From assembly GCA_017849335.1 (NCBI GenBank), contig JAFIHP010000158.1, positions 1 to 13,474 on the forward strand: 13,474 nt of DNA, in the 5' to 3' direction. Shown here in pieces: positions 6,984-13,474 of this stretch; within the stretch, counting starts at the first letter, position 1; the number at the start of each line of letters is the position of its first letter. The notes beneath the pieces are model-generated. The model worked only from the letters and a program-made list of their open reading frames with translations. It was not told the DNA's origin and did no database searches. This stretch comes from Actinomycetales bacterium. GTDB lineage: Bacteria; Actinomycetota; Actinomycetes; S36-B12. A program made the position numbers and the translations under genes.

Positions 6984-8749
6984 TCACCGAGCTGCGGATC
7001 CGCGGCCTCGGTGTCATCGCGGATGCGGTCGTCCCGTTCGCGCCCGGACTGACGGTCGTCACCGGGGAGACCGGAGCCGGCAAGACGATGGTCCTGACCG
7101 GACTCGGTCTGGTGTCGGGAGAGCGGGCGGACCCCGGGCTGGTGCGCACCGGATCGGAGCGGGCGGATGTCGACGCGGAGTGGCGCCTGGGGCCGGCCAC
7201 GCTGCGGACGCTCGCCTCGCGGCTGGAAGACGCGGGCGTCGACCTGGAGGCCGAAGGGGACGACCAGGTCCTCCTCCTGGGGCGGACCGTTGCGGCGGGC
7301 GGACGAAGCCGGGCCTTCGCCGGCGGGCGGTCGGTGCCGGCCACTGTGCTCGCGGAGCTGTCGACGACGCTGCTGACGGTTCACGGCCAGGCTGACCAGC
7401 TGTCGTTGCGGGACCCTCGTCGGCAGCGCGACCTGCTCGACGCGTTCGCCGGTGCCGGCCCGGACAAGGATCGGTTCGCCGAGGCGTTCGCTCGCTGGCG
7501 GTCGGCGGGCGCCGCGCTGCGCGATCTCGTCGACCATCGCGCTGAACGGGAGCGGGAGGCAGCCCTGCTGCGCCACGGGATCGCCGAGATCGCCGCCGTG
7601 GCGCCGGTGGAGGGCGAGGACGACGAACTCAAGGCGCGCGCCAACGCCCTGGCTCACTCAACGGACCTGATGGCCGAGCTCGCCGGCGCGCACGCGTCGC
7701 TGATCGGCGACGACGGGGATGCGCCGAGTGCGGTCGGCCTGCTCGCGCTGGCCCGCCGGGCGGTCGACCACGCTCGGGCGCTGGATCCGCGCCTGGACGC
7801 GGTCGCGGAGCGGTTGGCCTCCCTGGCGGACGGGCTGGCCGCTGCTGCGGCCGAGATCGCCGACCATGCGCGTGACGTCGACGCCGACCCGGCCGAGCTG
7901 GCACGGGTCGAGGAGCGGCGGCACGCGGTCGCCGAGCTGAAGCGGCGCTACGGCCCCGAGCTCGCCGACGTGCTGGCGTGGTGGGCTCAGGCAAACCAGA
8001 CCGTCTCGCAGACCGATGACGCCGACGCGCGGATCGACGCGCTGCGGCACGAGCTGGCGGCGGCTGCCGAGGAGACCCGAGCCGCGGCCGCCGCCCTGAC
8101 GTCCGTCCGGCGCGAGGGGGCTGCTCGGCTCGGTACCGCGGTCACCGCGGAGCTGCGCGACCTGGCGATGCCCGACGCCCGGCTCGACGTCGACGTGGTG
8201 ACGGTCGCCGACCTGGACGCATTCACGGCGGACGGCGCCGACACGGTCACGCTGTTGCTGAGCCCGCACTCGGGCGCTGATCCGCGTCCCCTCGACCGGG
8301 GAGCCTCCGGCGGTGAGCTGTCCCGGGTGATGCTCGCGGTGGAGGTCGTGCTGGCCGGAGACGCCTCGGTCGGCACGTTCGTGTTCGACGAGGTCGACGC
8401 GGGTATCGGCGGGAAGGTGGCCGTCGAGGTCGGACGGCGGCTGGCCCGGCTGGCGCGCTCGTCGCAGGTCGTCGTCGTCACGCACCTGCCCCAGGTCGCG
8501 GCCTTCGCGGACCGGCACGTCGTCGTCACGAAGGGGGCCGACGGGCAGGTGACCGCGACCAGCGTGAACGTCGTCGACGGGCCCGATCGCGTGCGGGAAC
8601 TGGTCCGCATGCTCTCCGGACTGGAGGACTCCCAGTCGGGCGCCGAGCATGCGGCCGAGCTCCTCGAGCTGGCGTCCGCGGACAAGGCGCAGACCCCGGC
8701 CCGGCGCCCGGCGGCGCGGCGCGGCGGTACCGCTCGCGCCAAGCGCTGA
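6980..8749 (+). CDS. recN: DNA repair protein RecN
   Basis: 589 aa, SMC-like ATPase that acts at double-strand breaks. The N-terminus MITELRIRGLGVIADAVVPF leads to the Walker A GETGAGKT (29-36). The ABC signature GGELSRVML is near residue 443 and Walker B VFDEVDAGIGG near 467, followed by the H-loop VVVTHLPQVAAF. The middle is Ala/Glu/Arg-rich and helical (coiled coil). Length fits the family (553 in E. coli, ~587 in mycobacteria). The basic C-terminal tail (ARRPAARRGGTARAKR) is unstructured. ATG 6980 overlaps the NAD kinase stop (ATGA). Only 14 nt separate it from pyrG; the steA and mctB type genes that lie between them in mycobacteria are absent. Confidence 0.96.
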   Translation: MITELRIRGLGVIADAVVPFAPGLTVVTGETGAGKTMVLTGLGLVSGERADPGLVRTGSERADVDAEWRLGPATLRTLASRLEDAGVDLEAEGDDQVLLLGRTVAAGGRSRAFAGGRSVPATVLAELSTTLLTVHGQADQLSLRDPRRQRDLLDAFAGAGPDKDRFAEAFARWRSAGAALRDLVDHRAEREREAALLRHGIAEIAAVAPVEGEDDELKARANALAHSTDLMAELAGAHASLIGDDGDAPSAVGLLALARRAVDHARALDPRLDAVAERLASLADGLAAAAAEIADHARDVDADPAELARVEERRHAVAELKRRYGPELADVLAWWAQANQTVSQTDDADARIDALRHELAAAAEETRAAAAALTSVRREGAARLGTAVTAELRDLAMPDARLDVDVVTVADLDAFTADGADTVTLLLSPHSGADPRPLDRGASGGELSRVMLAVEVVLAGDASVGTFVFDEVDAGIGGKVAVEVGRRLARLARSSQVVVVTHLPQVAAFADRHVVVTKGADGQVTATSVNVVDGPDRVRELVRMLSGLEDSQSGAEHAAELLELASADKAQTPARRPAARRGGTARAKR

Positions 8750-8755
8750 TAGTCT
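8750..8755 (+). promoter_or_regulatory. Candidate -10 element of pyrG
   Basis: TAGTCT directly follows the recN TGA stop and ends 8 nt before ATG 8764. It fits the actinobacterial TANNNT -10. No Shine-Dalgarno is visible between it and the ATG, so a leaderless or very short leader transcript is suggested. No clear -35. Confidence 0.5.
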
Positions 8756-8763
8756 GGCGGTCC

Positions 8764-10422
8764 ATGGACTCCCAGCCCACCAAGCACGTATTCGTCACGG
8801 GGGGCGTCGCCTCCTCCCTCGGCAAGGGGCTCACGGCCTCCTCCCTCGGCAACCTCCTGAAGTCCCGCGGTCTGCGCGTCACGATGCAGAAGCTCGACCC
8901 GTACCTCAACGTCGACCCGGGCACCATGAACCCGTTCCAGCACGGCGAGGTGTTCGTCACTGACGACGGCGCCGAGACCGACCTCGACGTCGGTCATTAC
9001 GAGCGCTTCCTCGACACGGACCTGCATGGGTCGGCCAACGTCACGACCGGGCAGGTGTACTCGACCGTCATCGCCAAGGAACGGCGCGGGGAGTACCTCG
9101 GCGACACCGTGCAGGCGATCCCGCACATCACCAACGAGATCAAGGCCCGGATCCGGCGGATGGCCGGTCCGGACGTCGACGTCGTCATCACCGAGGTCGG
9201 CGGCACCGTCGGCGATATCGAGTCGCTTCCGTTCCTCGAAGCCGTGCGCCAGGTCCGCCACGAGGTCGGGCGCGACAACGTCTTCTTCCTGCACGTCTCG
9301 CTGCTGCCGTACATCGGTCCGTCGGGCGAGCTGAAGACCAAGCCCACCCAGCACTCGGTGGCCTCGTTGCGCAGCATCGGCATCCAGCCCGACGCCATCG
9401 TGCTTCGGGCCGACCGCGAGGTCCCGGCGAGCATCAAGCGCAAGATCTCGCTCATGTGCGACGTCGATGCCGGCGCGGTCGTCGCGGCCGTCGACGCCCC
9501 GAGCATCTACGACATCCCGAAGGTCCTGCACAAGGAGGGCCTCGACGCCTACGTGGTGCGGCGGCTGAACCTTCCGTTCCGCGACGTCGACTGGACCCGG
9601 TGGGACGACCTCCTGCGCCGGGTGCACCGTCCGAAGAACGAGGTCACCGTCGGACTGGTCGGCAAGTACATCGACCTGCCGGACGCCTACCTGTCGGTCA
9701 CCGAGGCCATCCGTGCCGGCGGCTTCCACCACGACAGCCGGGTCAACATCCGCTGGGTGTCCAGCGACGACTGCACGACGCCGGAGGGTGCCGCCCGCGA
9801 GCTCGCCGGCCTCGACGCGATCGTCGTGCCGGGCGGGTTCGGCGTCCGCGGGATCGAGGGCAAGCTCGGCGCGTTGCGGCACGCCCGGGAGACCGGTCTT
9901 CCCGCGCTCGGACTGTGCCTGGGCCTGCAGTGCATGGTGATCGAGTACGCCCGCCACGTGTGCGGCCTGGAGGGGGCGAACTCGCTGGAGTTCGACGAGT
10001 CGACCCCGCATCCGGTCGTCTCCACCATGGCCGACCAGCGGGACGTCGTGTCCGGCGAGCGGGACATGGGCGGCACGATGCGACTGGGCCTGTACCCGGC
10101 GAAGCTCGCGGAGGGTTCGCAGGTCGCCGCGGCCTACGGCGTGCCCTACGTCGACGAGCGCCATCGGCACCGGTACGAGGTGGCGAACGCCTACCGCCCG
10201 CAGCTGGAGGCGGAGGGCTTGCGGATCTCCGGCACGTCGCCGGACGGCCGTCTCGTCGAGTTCGTCGAACTGCCGGCAGACGTCCACCCGTACTACGTCG
10301 GCACCCAGGCACACCCGGAGTTCCGCAGCCGCCCGACCCGGGCGCACCCGCTCTTCGCCGGGCTGGTGGGCGCCGCCCTGGCGCGCTCGGCGGCGCAGCG
10401 CGAGGTCGTCGCGCAGGGCTGA
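8764..10422 (+). CDS. pyrG: CTP synthase (glutamine-hydrolysing)
   Basis: 552 aa; makes CTP from UTP, ATP and glutamine. The synthetase domain (1 to ~270) has HVFVTGGVASSLGKGLTASS (8-27, the P-loop), MQKLDPYLNVDPGTMNPFQH, DDGAETDLDVGHYERF, and TEVGGTVGDIESLPFLEA. The class I glutamine amidotransferase domain (about 290 to the end) has the oxyanion-hole region VVPGGFGVRG, the nucleophile C385 in LGLCLGLQ, and the H517/E519 pair in AHPEF. All catalytic residues are present. Length fits (545 in E. coli). Nucleotide feedback is by CTP at the UTP site in this family. The following NUDIX gene starts 2 nt after the stop. Confidence 0.98.
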   Translation: MDSQPTKHVFVTGGVASSLGKGLTASSLGNLLKSRGLRVTMQKLDPYLNVDPGTMNPFQHGEVFVTDDGAETDLDVGHYERFLDTDLHGSANVTTGQVYSTVIAKERRGEYLGDTVQAIPHITNEIKARIRRMAGPDVDVVITEVGGTVGDIESLPFLEAVRQVRHEVGRDNVFFLHVSLLPYIGPSGELKTKPTQHSVASLRSIGIQPDAIVLRADREVPASIKRKISLMCDVDAGAVVAAVDAPSIYDIPKVLHKEGLDAYVVRRLNLPFRDVDWTRWDDLLRRVHRPKNEVTVGLVGKYIDLPDAYLSVTEAIRAGGFHHDSRVNIRWVSSDDCTTPEGAARELAGLDAIVVPGGFGVRGIEGKLGALRHARETGLPALGLCLGLQCMVIEYARHVCGLEGANSLEFDESTPHPVVSTMADQRDVVSGERDMGGTMRLGLYPAKLAEGSQVAAAYGVPYVDERHRHRYEVANAYRPQLEAEGLRISGTSPDGRLVEFVELPADVHPYYVGTQAHPEFRSRPTRAHPLFAGLVGAALARSAAQREVVAQG

Positions 10423-10424
10423 CG

Positions 10425-11120
10425 GTGGACGAGGAATGGAACGGACCGGTCGCGGACGGCGGCGACCCGCTGCCGGTGGACCGGCGTGACGTCCGGTTCT
10501 CCGGGCGGGTGTGGTCGGTCGTCACCGACGACGTCCGGTTCGGAGCCGGTCCGGGGGAGCGGGTCGCGCGGCGCGACGTCCAGGTGCATCCCGGTGCGGT
10601 CGCGGTCATCGCGATCGACGACGTCGACCGCGTCCTGCTGATCCGGCAGTACCGCCACCCGGTGGGGCGCTACCTGTTCGAGCCGCCGGCCGGCCTCCTC
10701 GACGTCGCCGGCGAGCCGCCGTGGACCACGGCGCAGCGTGAGCTCGCCGAGGAGGCCGGGATCGCCGCGGCCGAGTGGTCGGTCCTCGTCGACCAGTACA
10801 TGTCGCCGGGCGGTTCGAGCGAGGCCGTGCGGGTCTACCTGGCACGCGGCCTGGCACCGGTGCCCGGCGGTCGCCCGCACACCGGCGAGGCCGAGGAGGC
10901 CTACCTGCCACGGGCGTGGGTCGACCTCGACGATGCGCTGCACCTGGTGCTCACCGGGGCGATAGGCAGCCCGACTGCCGTCTCCGGCATCCTCGCGGCC
11001 TGGAGCGCACGCGCCAGCGACTGGGCGGACCTGCGATCCGCCGACGCGCCGTGGCCCGCCCGCGACGCCCTGCTCGCGACGGGTCGCGTGCACGCCGTGG
11101 GCGAGCGGGGAAGCGCTTAG
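10425..11120 (+). CDS. NUDIX hydrolase, ADP-ribose pyrophosphatase type
   Basis: 231 aa from GTG 10425. The core VHPGAVAVIAIDDVDRVLLI, RQYRHPVGRYLFEPPAGLLD and the NUDIX helix E97-PPWTTAQ-REL-AEEAG (97-112) are clear. The box is the AGLLD..GE variant seen in ADP-ribose pyrophosphatases, including the enzyme at the same place in mycobacteria (Rv1700), where the usual first Gly is shifted by one. The downstream SPGGSSEAVRVYLARGL is also typical of the ADPRase group. It should cleave ADP-ribose to AMP and ribose 5-phosphate; exact substrate is inference. It is longer than most at the C-terminus (about 25 extra residues). The TAG stop is the first half of a -10-like TAGGCT for xerD. Confidence 0.93.
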   Translation: MDEEWNGPVADGGDPLPVDRRDVRFSGRVWSVVTDDVRFGAGPGERVARRDVQVHPGAVAVIAIDDVDRVLLIRQYRHPVGRYLFEPPAGLLDVAGEPPWTTAQRELAEEAGIAAAEWSVLVDQYMSPGGSSEAVRVYLARGLAPVPGGRPHTGEAEEAYLPRAWVDLDDALHLVLTGAIGSPTAVSGILAAWSARASDWADLRSADAPWPARDALLATGRVHAVGERGSA

Positions 11121-11123
11121 GCT
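11118..11123 (+). promoter_or_regulatory. -10 element for xerD, overlapping the NUDIX stop codon
   Basis: TAGGCT is followed by GGCGGC (6 nt) and GTG at 11130. This is a textbook leaderless -10/start spacing for actinobacteria. Its first three bases are the TAG stop of the NUDIX gene. The GTG it points to opens only six codons before TGA and is one base out of frame with XerD. Confidence 0.55.
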
Positions 11124-11146
11124 GGCGGCGTGACCCGGGAACCGGT

Positions 11147-12067
11147 CTGACGACGCTGGCGGCCGCGGTCGACGGCTACCTCGCGCATGTCGCGGTCGAG
11201 CGCGGCCTGTCCCCGCACACGGTCGCGGCCTATCGCCGCGACCTCGCGCGGTACGCGACGTGGTGCGAGGCACGCGGTCTGGTCGACATCGACGAGATCG
11301 CCGAGAACGACGTCGCCGACTTCGTCGCGTCGTTGCGGTCCGGCACACCGGACGCCGCGGCCGTGAGCGCGTCGAGTGCCGCCCGTGTCACGGTCGCGGT
11401 ACGGAGCTTCCACAAGTTCGCCGCGGTCGACGGGCTCGCTCACGGCGACCCCGCCCGGCACGTCCGGCCCTCCCGTATCCCGCGCCGACTGCCGAAGGCA
11501 CTGCCGTACGACGACGTCGCCCGACTGCTGGCCGCGGCCGGGAACGACGAGACGCCGGACGGCCTGCGAGACCGGGCGCTGGTGGAGTTGCTCTACGGCA
11601 CCGGAACGCGTGTCTCCGAAGCCGTCGGCCTCGACGTCGACGACCTCGATCTGATCGGCCAGACCGTCATCGTCACCGGGAAGGGAAACAAGCAGCGACT
11701 GCTGCCGCTGGGCCGGCCTGCGGTCGAGGCGCTCGAGGCCTACCTCGTCCGGGGGCGCCCAGCACTTGCATCCCGTGGACGCGGGACCCCGAAGGTCTTC
11801 GTCAATGCGCTCGGCCGCCCGCTGTCACGTCAGAGCGCCTACGGCGTGCTGCGGCATGCCGCGGAGCGGGCCCAGCTGACGGGCATCATCGGACCGCACA
11901 CCCTGCGGCACTCGTACGCCACCCACCTGCTGGAGAACGGGGCGGACGTGCGCGTGGTGCAGGAGCTGCTCGGGCACGCCTCGGTGACGACGACGCAGAT
12001 CTACACGATGGTCACGGTCGACACGCTGCGACAGGTCTACGCGACCAGCCACCCGAGGGCCCGGTGA
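11147..12067 (+). CDS. xerD: Tyrosine recombinase XerD (5' end uncertain)
   Basis: 306 aa counted from CTG 11147, whose frame aligns with the M. tuberculosis N-terminus (MKTLALQLQGYL against LTTLAAAVDGYL). It resolves chromosome dimers at dif with XerC. The N-terminal SAM-like DNA-binding domain covers 1 to ~105. The catalytic residues are all there: R155 (GTGTRVSEAVGL), K179 (GKGNKQR), H251 and R254 (PHTLRHSYATHLL), H277 (LLGHASVTTTQ), nucleophile Y286 (IYT). The oddity is the start: no ATG, GTG or TTG lies in frame close to the conserved N-terminus. Choices are the rare CTG, an in-frame GTG at 11051 that would add 32 residues and overlap NUDIX by 70 nt, or GTG 11130 if one base is missing near 11141-11147. 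Its stop overlaps the peptidase start (GTGA). Confidence 0.9.
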   Translation: MTTLAAAVDGYLAHVAVERGLSPHTVAAYRRDLARYATWCEARGLVDIDEIAENDVADFVASLRSGTPDAAAVSASSAARVTVAVRSFHKFAAVDGLAHGDPARHVRPSRIPRRLPKALPYDDVARLLAAAGNDETPDGLRDRALVELLYGTGTRVSEAVGLDVDDLDLIGQTVIVTGKGNKQRLLPLGRPAVEALEAYLVRGRPALASRGRGTPKVFVNALGRPLSRQSAYGVLRHAAERAQLTGIIGPHTLRHSYATHLLENGADVRVVQELLGHASVTTTQIYTMVTVDTLRQVYATSHPRAR

Positions 12068-12846
12068 GGCGGCTCGCCGCCGTCGCGACGGCCGTCGTCG
12101 TGCTGGCGACATCTGCCGTGGCGGCCGCCGCATCGCAGCCGGTGTCGGCCGCGACGGCGGGCGCCCCCGTGCAGGAGCGGGTCATCGCCACATCGCGTGA
12201 CGGCCGACCGATCACCGCCCGGCTGTACGGCGACCCGGCCGCACCGGTACGCCTCGTCGTCATCGGCCAGATGCACGGCAGCGAGCCCGGCGGCCGGAAG
12301 GTGGTCGCCGACCTCGCCCGCCGCGATGTCCCTCCGGGCGTGGCCCTGTGGCTGATCACCAGCATCAACCCCGATGGCGCCGTCGCGCACACCCGGTCCA
12401 ACGCGCGCGGCGTCGACCTCAACCGCAACTTCCCGGTCGGCTGGCGGCCGTCGGCGCGGGGCTCGGTCTACTGGTCCGGACCGAGGGCGGCGAGCGAGCC
12501 GGAGACCCGTGGGGTCATGCGGTTCCTGACGTCGGTCCGGCCGACGGCCGTGCTCTCGCTCCACCAAGCCTTCGACCGCATCGACATCACGCATCCCGCC
12601 AGCCGTCAGGCCGGTCGGCTGCTGGCGCGCTGGATGGGGGAGAAGGCGGCGGCCGTCGGCTGCGCCGGGGCCTGCCACGGCACCATGACCCAGTGGATCG
12701 CCGCCACGCTGCACACGATCGGCATCACGGTGGAGCTGGACGACCAGGTGTCGTCCCGCGAGGCATCGGTCGCCGCCTCGGCGATGCTGCGTCTGGCACG
12801 GTGGCTCGGCGGTTCCCATGCGCCGACTGCTCCGGGGCTCGGCTAG
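12064..12846 (+). CDS. Secreted M14-family zinc carboxypeptidase / murein peptide amidase-like
   Basis: 260 aa from GTG 12064 (overlaps the xerD stop as GTGA). Residues 1 to ~32 form a Sec signal peptide: RR, a hydrophobic core LAAVATAVVVLATSAVAAAA, then small residues for cleavage (around 23-32). The M14 zinc ligands are H71 and E74 (QMHGSEPGG) and H167 (LSLHQ). The substrate-binding R121 lies in VDLNRNFP and the general base E224 in TVELDD. The protein is thus probably active outside the membrane. MpaA-like enzymes of this family trim peptidoglycan peptides; that substrate is inference. C200 and C204 (CAGAC) could form a disulphide. The last 12 codons lie in the first copy of a 58-bp tandem repeat. 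Confidence 0.88.
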   Translation: MRRLAAVATAVVVLATSAVAAAASQPVSAATAGAPVQERVIATSRDGRPITARLYGDPAAPVRLVVIGQMHGSEPGGRKVVADLARRDVPPGVALWLITSINPDGAVAHTRSNARGVDLNRNFPVGWRPSARGSVYWSGPRAASEPETRGVMRFLTSVRPTAVLSLHQAFDRIDITHPASRQAGRLLARWMGEKAAAVGCAGACHGTMTQWIAATLHTIGITVELDDQVSSREASVAASAMLRLARWLGGSHAPTAPGLG

Positions 12847-12929
12847 CGCCTCACTCCTCGCGACCGGCGGTTCCGACGCGCCGACTGCTCCGGGGCTCGG
12901 CTAGCGCCTCACTCCTCGCGACCGGCGGG
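12808..12929 (+). repeat. 58-bp tandem direct repeat (2 full copies plus 6 bp)
   Basis: Copy 1 is 12808-12865 and copy 2 is 12866-12923; they differ at two positions (CAT at 12817-12819 against GAC at 12875-12877). Only GGCGGG of a third unit follows. Each unit starts GGCGGTTCC and ends CCTCACTCCTCGCGACC. Copy 1 contains the end and TAG stop of the peptidase gene; copy 2 is non-coding. The period of 58 is not a multiple of three. A recent tandem duplication is the simplest reading. Each unit can form a modest hairpin (GCCGA with TCGGC, 5 bp), too weak to call a terminator. Confidence 0.95.
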
Positions 12930-12935
12930 TAGGCT
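12930..12935 (+). promoter_or_regulatory. Candidate -10 element of parA
   Basis: TAGGCT lies right after the 58-bp repeat. A start of transcription near 12942 would give a leader of about 50 nt with a good Shine-Dalgarno. The -35 would fall inside repeat copy 2; no TTGAC match is seen there. Confidence 0.4.
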
Positions 12936-12980
12936 CGGCTGGCACCAGCGCGAGGAAGGGCACAGGCCCGCCGGGGCGCC

Positions 12981-12987
12981 AGGAGGG
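12981..12987 (+). promoter_or_regulatory. Shine-Dalgarno site of parA
   Basis: AGGAGGG lies 6 nt before ATG 12994 and only 3 nt before GTG 12991, so the spacing favours the ATG. Confidence 0.75.
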
Positions 12988-12993
12988 ATCGTG

Positions 12994-13474
12994 ATGCAGC
13001 CGACCGGACGGACCGAGGAGTCGGGCCAAGGCCAAGAGGCCATGTTCGACGCGCCGGACGCCCCTGCGGCCGGCGCGTTGGTCGACGTCCCCGAGATCCC
13101 CCTGCCGGCCCCGTTGGACCATCACGGCCCCGCGAAGGTCGTCGCCATGGTCAACCAGAAGGGCGGCGTCGGCAAGACGACGTCGACCATCAGCCTGGGC
13201 GCCGCGCTCGCGGAGTACGGCCGGAAGGTCCTGCTCGTCGACTTCGACCCGCAGGGGGCGCTCTCCGACGCGATGGGCGTCAACGCGAACGAGCTCGACG
13301 TGACGATCTACAACCTGCTGGTCGACTCCGACTGCCACGTGGGCGACGTCCTGGTCACGACCGACGTCGTCGATGTCGACCTCATCCCCGCGAACATCGA
13401 CCTGTCGGCGGCCGAGGTGCAGCTTGTGAACGAGGTCGGCCGCGAGCACGCCCTCTCGCGTGCGCTCGCCCCGG
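12994..13474 (+). CDS. parA: ParA/Soj-type chromosome partitioning ATPase (5' part, runs off the window)
   Basis: The first 160 residues are present. After a variable N-terminal extension of about 45 residues (MQPTGRTEESGQGQEAMFDA, with Pro/Ala) come KVVAMVNQKGGVGKTTSTIS with the deviant Walker A KGGVGKTT (56-63), then LLVDFDPQGALSDAMG with the Walker A' D83, D85 and PQG, and VDVDLIPANIDLSAAEVQLV. This is the ParA/MinD superfamily dimerising ATPase. In actinobacteria a ParA-like gene at this place, after xerD, is usually followed by scpA and scpB (condensin partners); those would lie beyond the window. It is thus probably the ScpAB-linked paralogue rather than the ParA next to parB at the origin; that is inference. 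Confidence 0.93.
   Translation, partial: MQPTGRTEESGQGQEAMFDAPDAPAAGALVDVPEIPLPAPLDHHGPAKVVAMVNQKGGVGKTTSTISLGAALAEYGRKVLLVDFDPQGALSDAMGVNANELDVTIYNLLVDSDCHVGDVLVTTDVVDVDLIPANIDLSAAEVQLVNEVGREHALSRALAP

Noticed and set aside
5762..7657. Long minus-strand open frame (631 codons) opposite tlyA, nadK and recN
   Set aside because: Same reason: composition artefact antisense to three well-defined genes.
7987..10347. Very long minus-strand open frame (786 codons) opposite recN and pyrG
   Set aside because: Low-complexity, Arg/Asp/Val-rich product with no family features; pyrG and recN on the other strand are unmistakable. Long antisense frames are expected at this GC content.
11051..11146. GTG 11051 as xerD start
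   Set aside because: Adds a basic 32-residue leader without similarity to XerD N-termini and overlaps NUDIX by 70 nt. Kept only as an alternative.
12064..12160. Twin-arginine (Tat) export signal in the M14 peptidase
   Set aside because: RR is followed by LAAV, not the x-F-L-K pattern; an ordinary Sec signal fits better.
12808..12929. CRISPR-like array or parS/dif site in the 58-bp repeat
   Set aside because: Units are directly adjacent without spacers, only two copies, and no parS (TGTTTCACGTGAAACA) or dif-like sequence is present.

Overview
The window comes from a high-GC actinobacterium. Three things point this way: the rRNA signatures, the many GTG starts with TANNNT-type -10 elements, and a gene order that follows the conserved actinobacterial run known from mycobacteria as TPR protein / HAD phosphatase / small protein / tlyA / NAD kinase / recN / ... 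/ pyrG / NUDIX / xerD / parA. I cannot place it at genus level from sequence alone.

Layout: (1) Positions 1-498 hold the 3' end of an rRNA operon: the last ~230 nt of 23S rRNA, a ~110-nt spacer without tRNA, 5S rRNA, and a strong UUCG hairpin terminator. (2) 528-1526 (+) is a conserved TPR-type protein with a basic, Gly/Pro-rich disordered N-terminus. It is followed tail-to-tail by a metallo-beta-lactamase-fold hydrolase on the minus strand (1523-2437). (3) From 2567 to 8749 (+) runs one tightly packed, translationally coupled operon: an SSB-like OB-fold protein, a small TPR protein, a HAD-IIA phosphatase, a coiled-coil protein with a disordered tail, a small acidic protein, TlyA rRNA methyltransferase, NAD kinase and RecN. 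Most junctions overlap as ATGA or GTGA. (4) pyrG (CTP synthase), an ADP-ribose-type NUDIX hydrolase and xerD follow (8764-12067). (5) A secreted M14 zinc peptidase (12064-12846) is followed by a 58-bp tandem duplication and the start of a ParA-type ATPase that runs off the window end.

Most genes are core functions: ribosome modification (tlyA), NADP supply, DNA repair (recN), nucleotide synthesis (pyrG), nucleotide housekeeping (NUDIX), chromosome dimer resolution (xerD) and segregation (parA). I see no mobile element, CRISPR array or defence system, and no clearly new multi-gene system. The points most worth checking are: the xerD 5' end, where the promoter-linked GTG is one base out of frame with the conserved protein; the 58-bp tandem duplication between the peptidase gene and parA; several candidate leaderless -10/start arrangements; and the accessory genes inserted into (MBL, SSB-like, small TPR, M14 peptidase), or absent from (steA and mctB equivalents), the conserved order.
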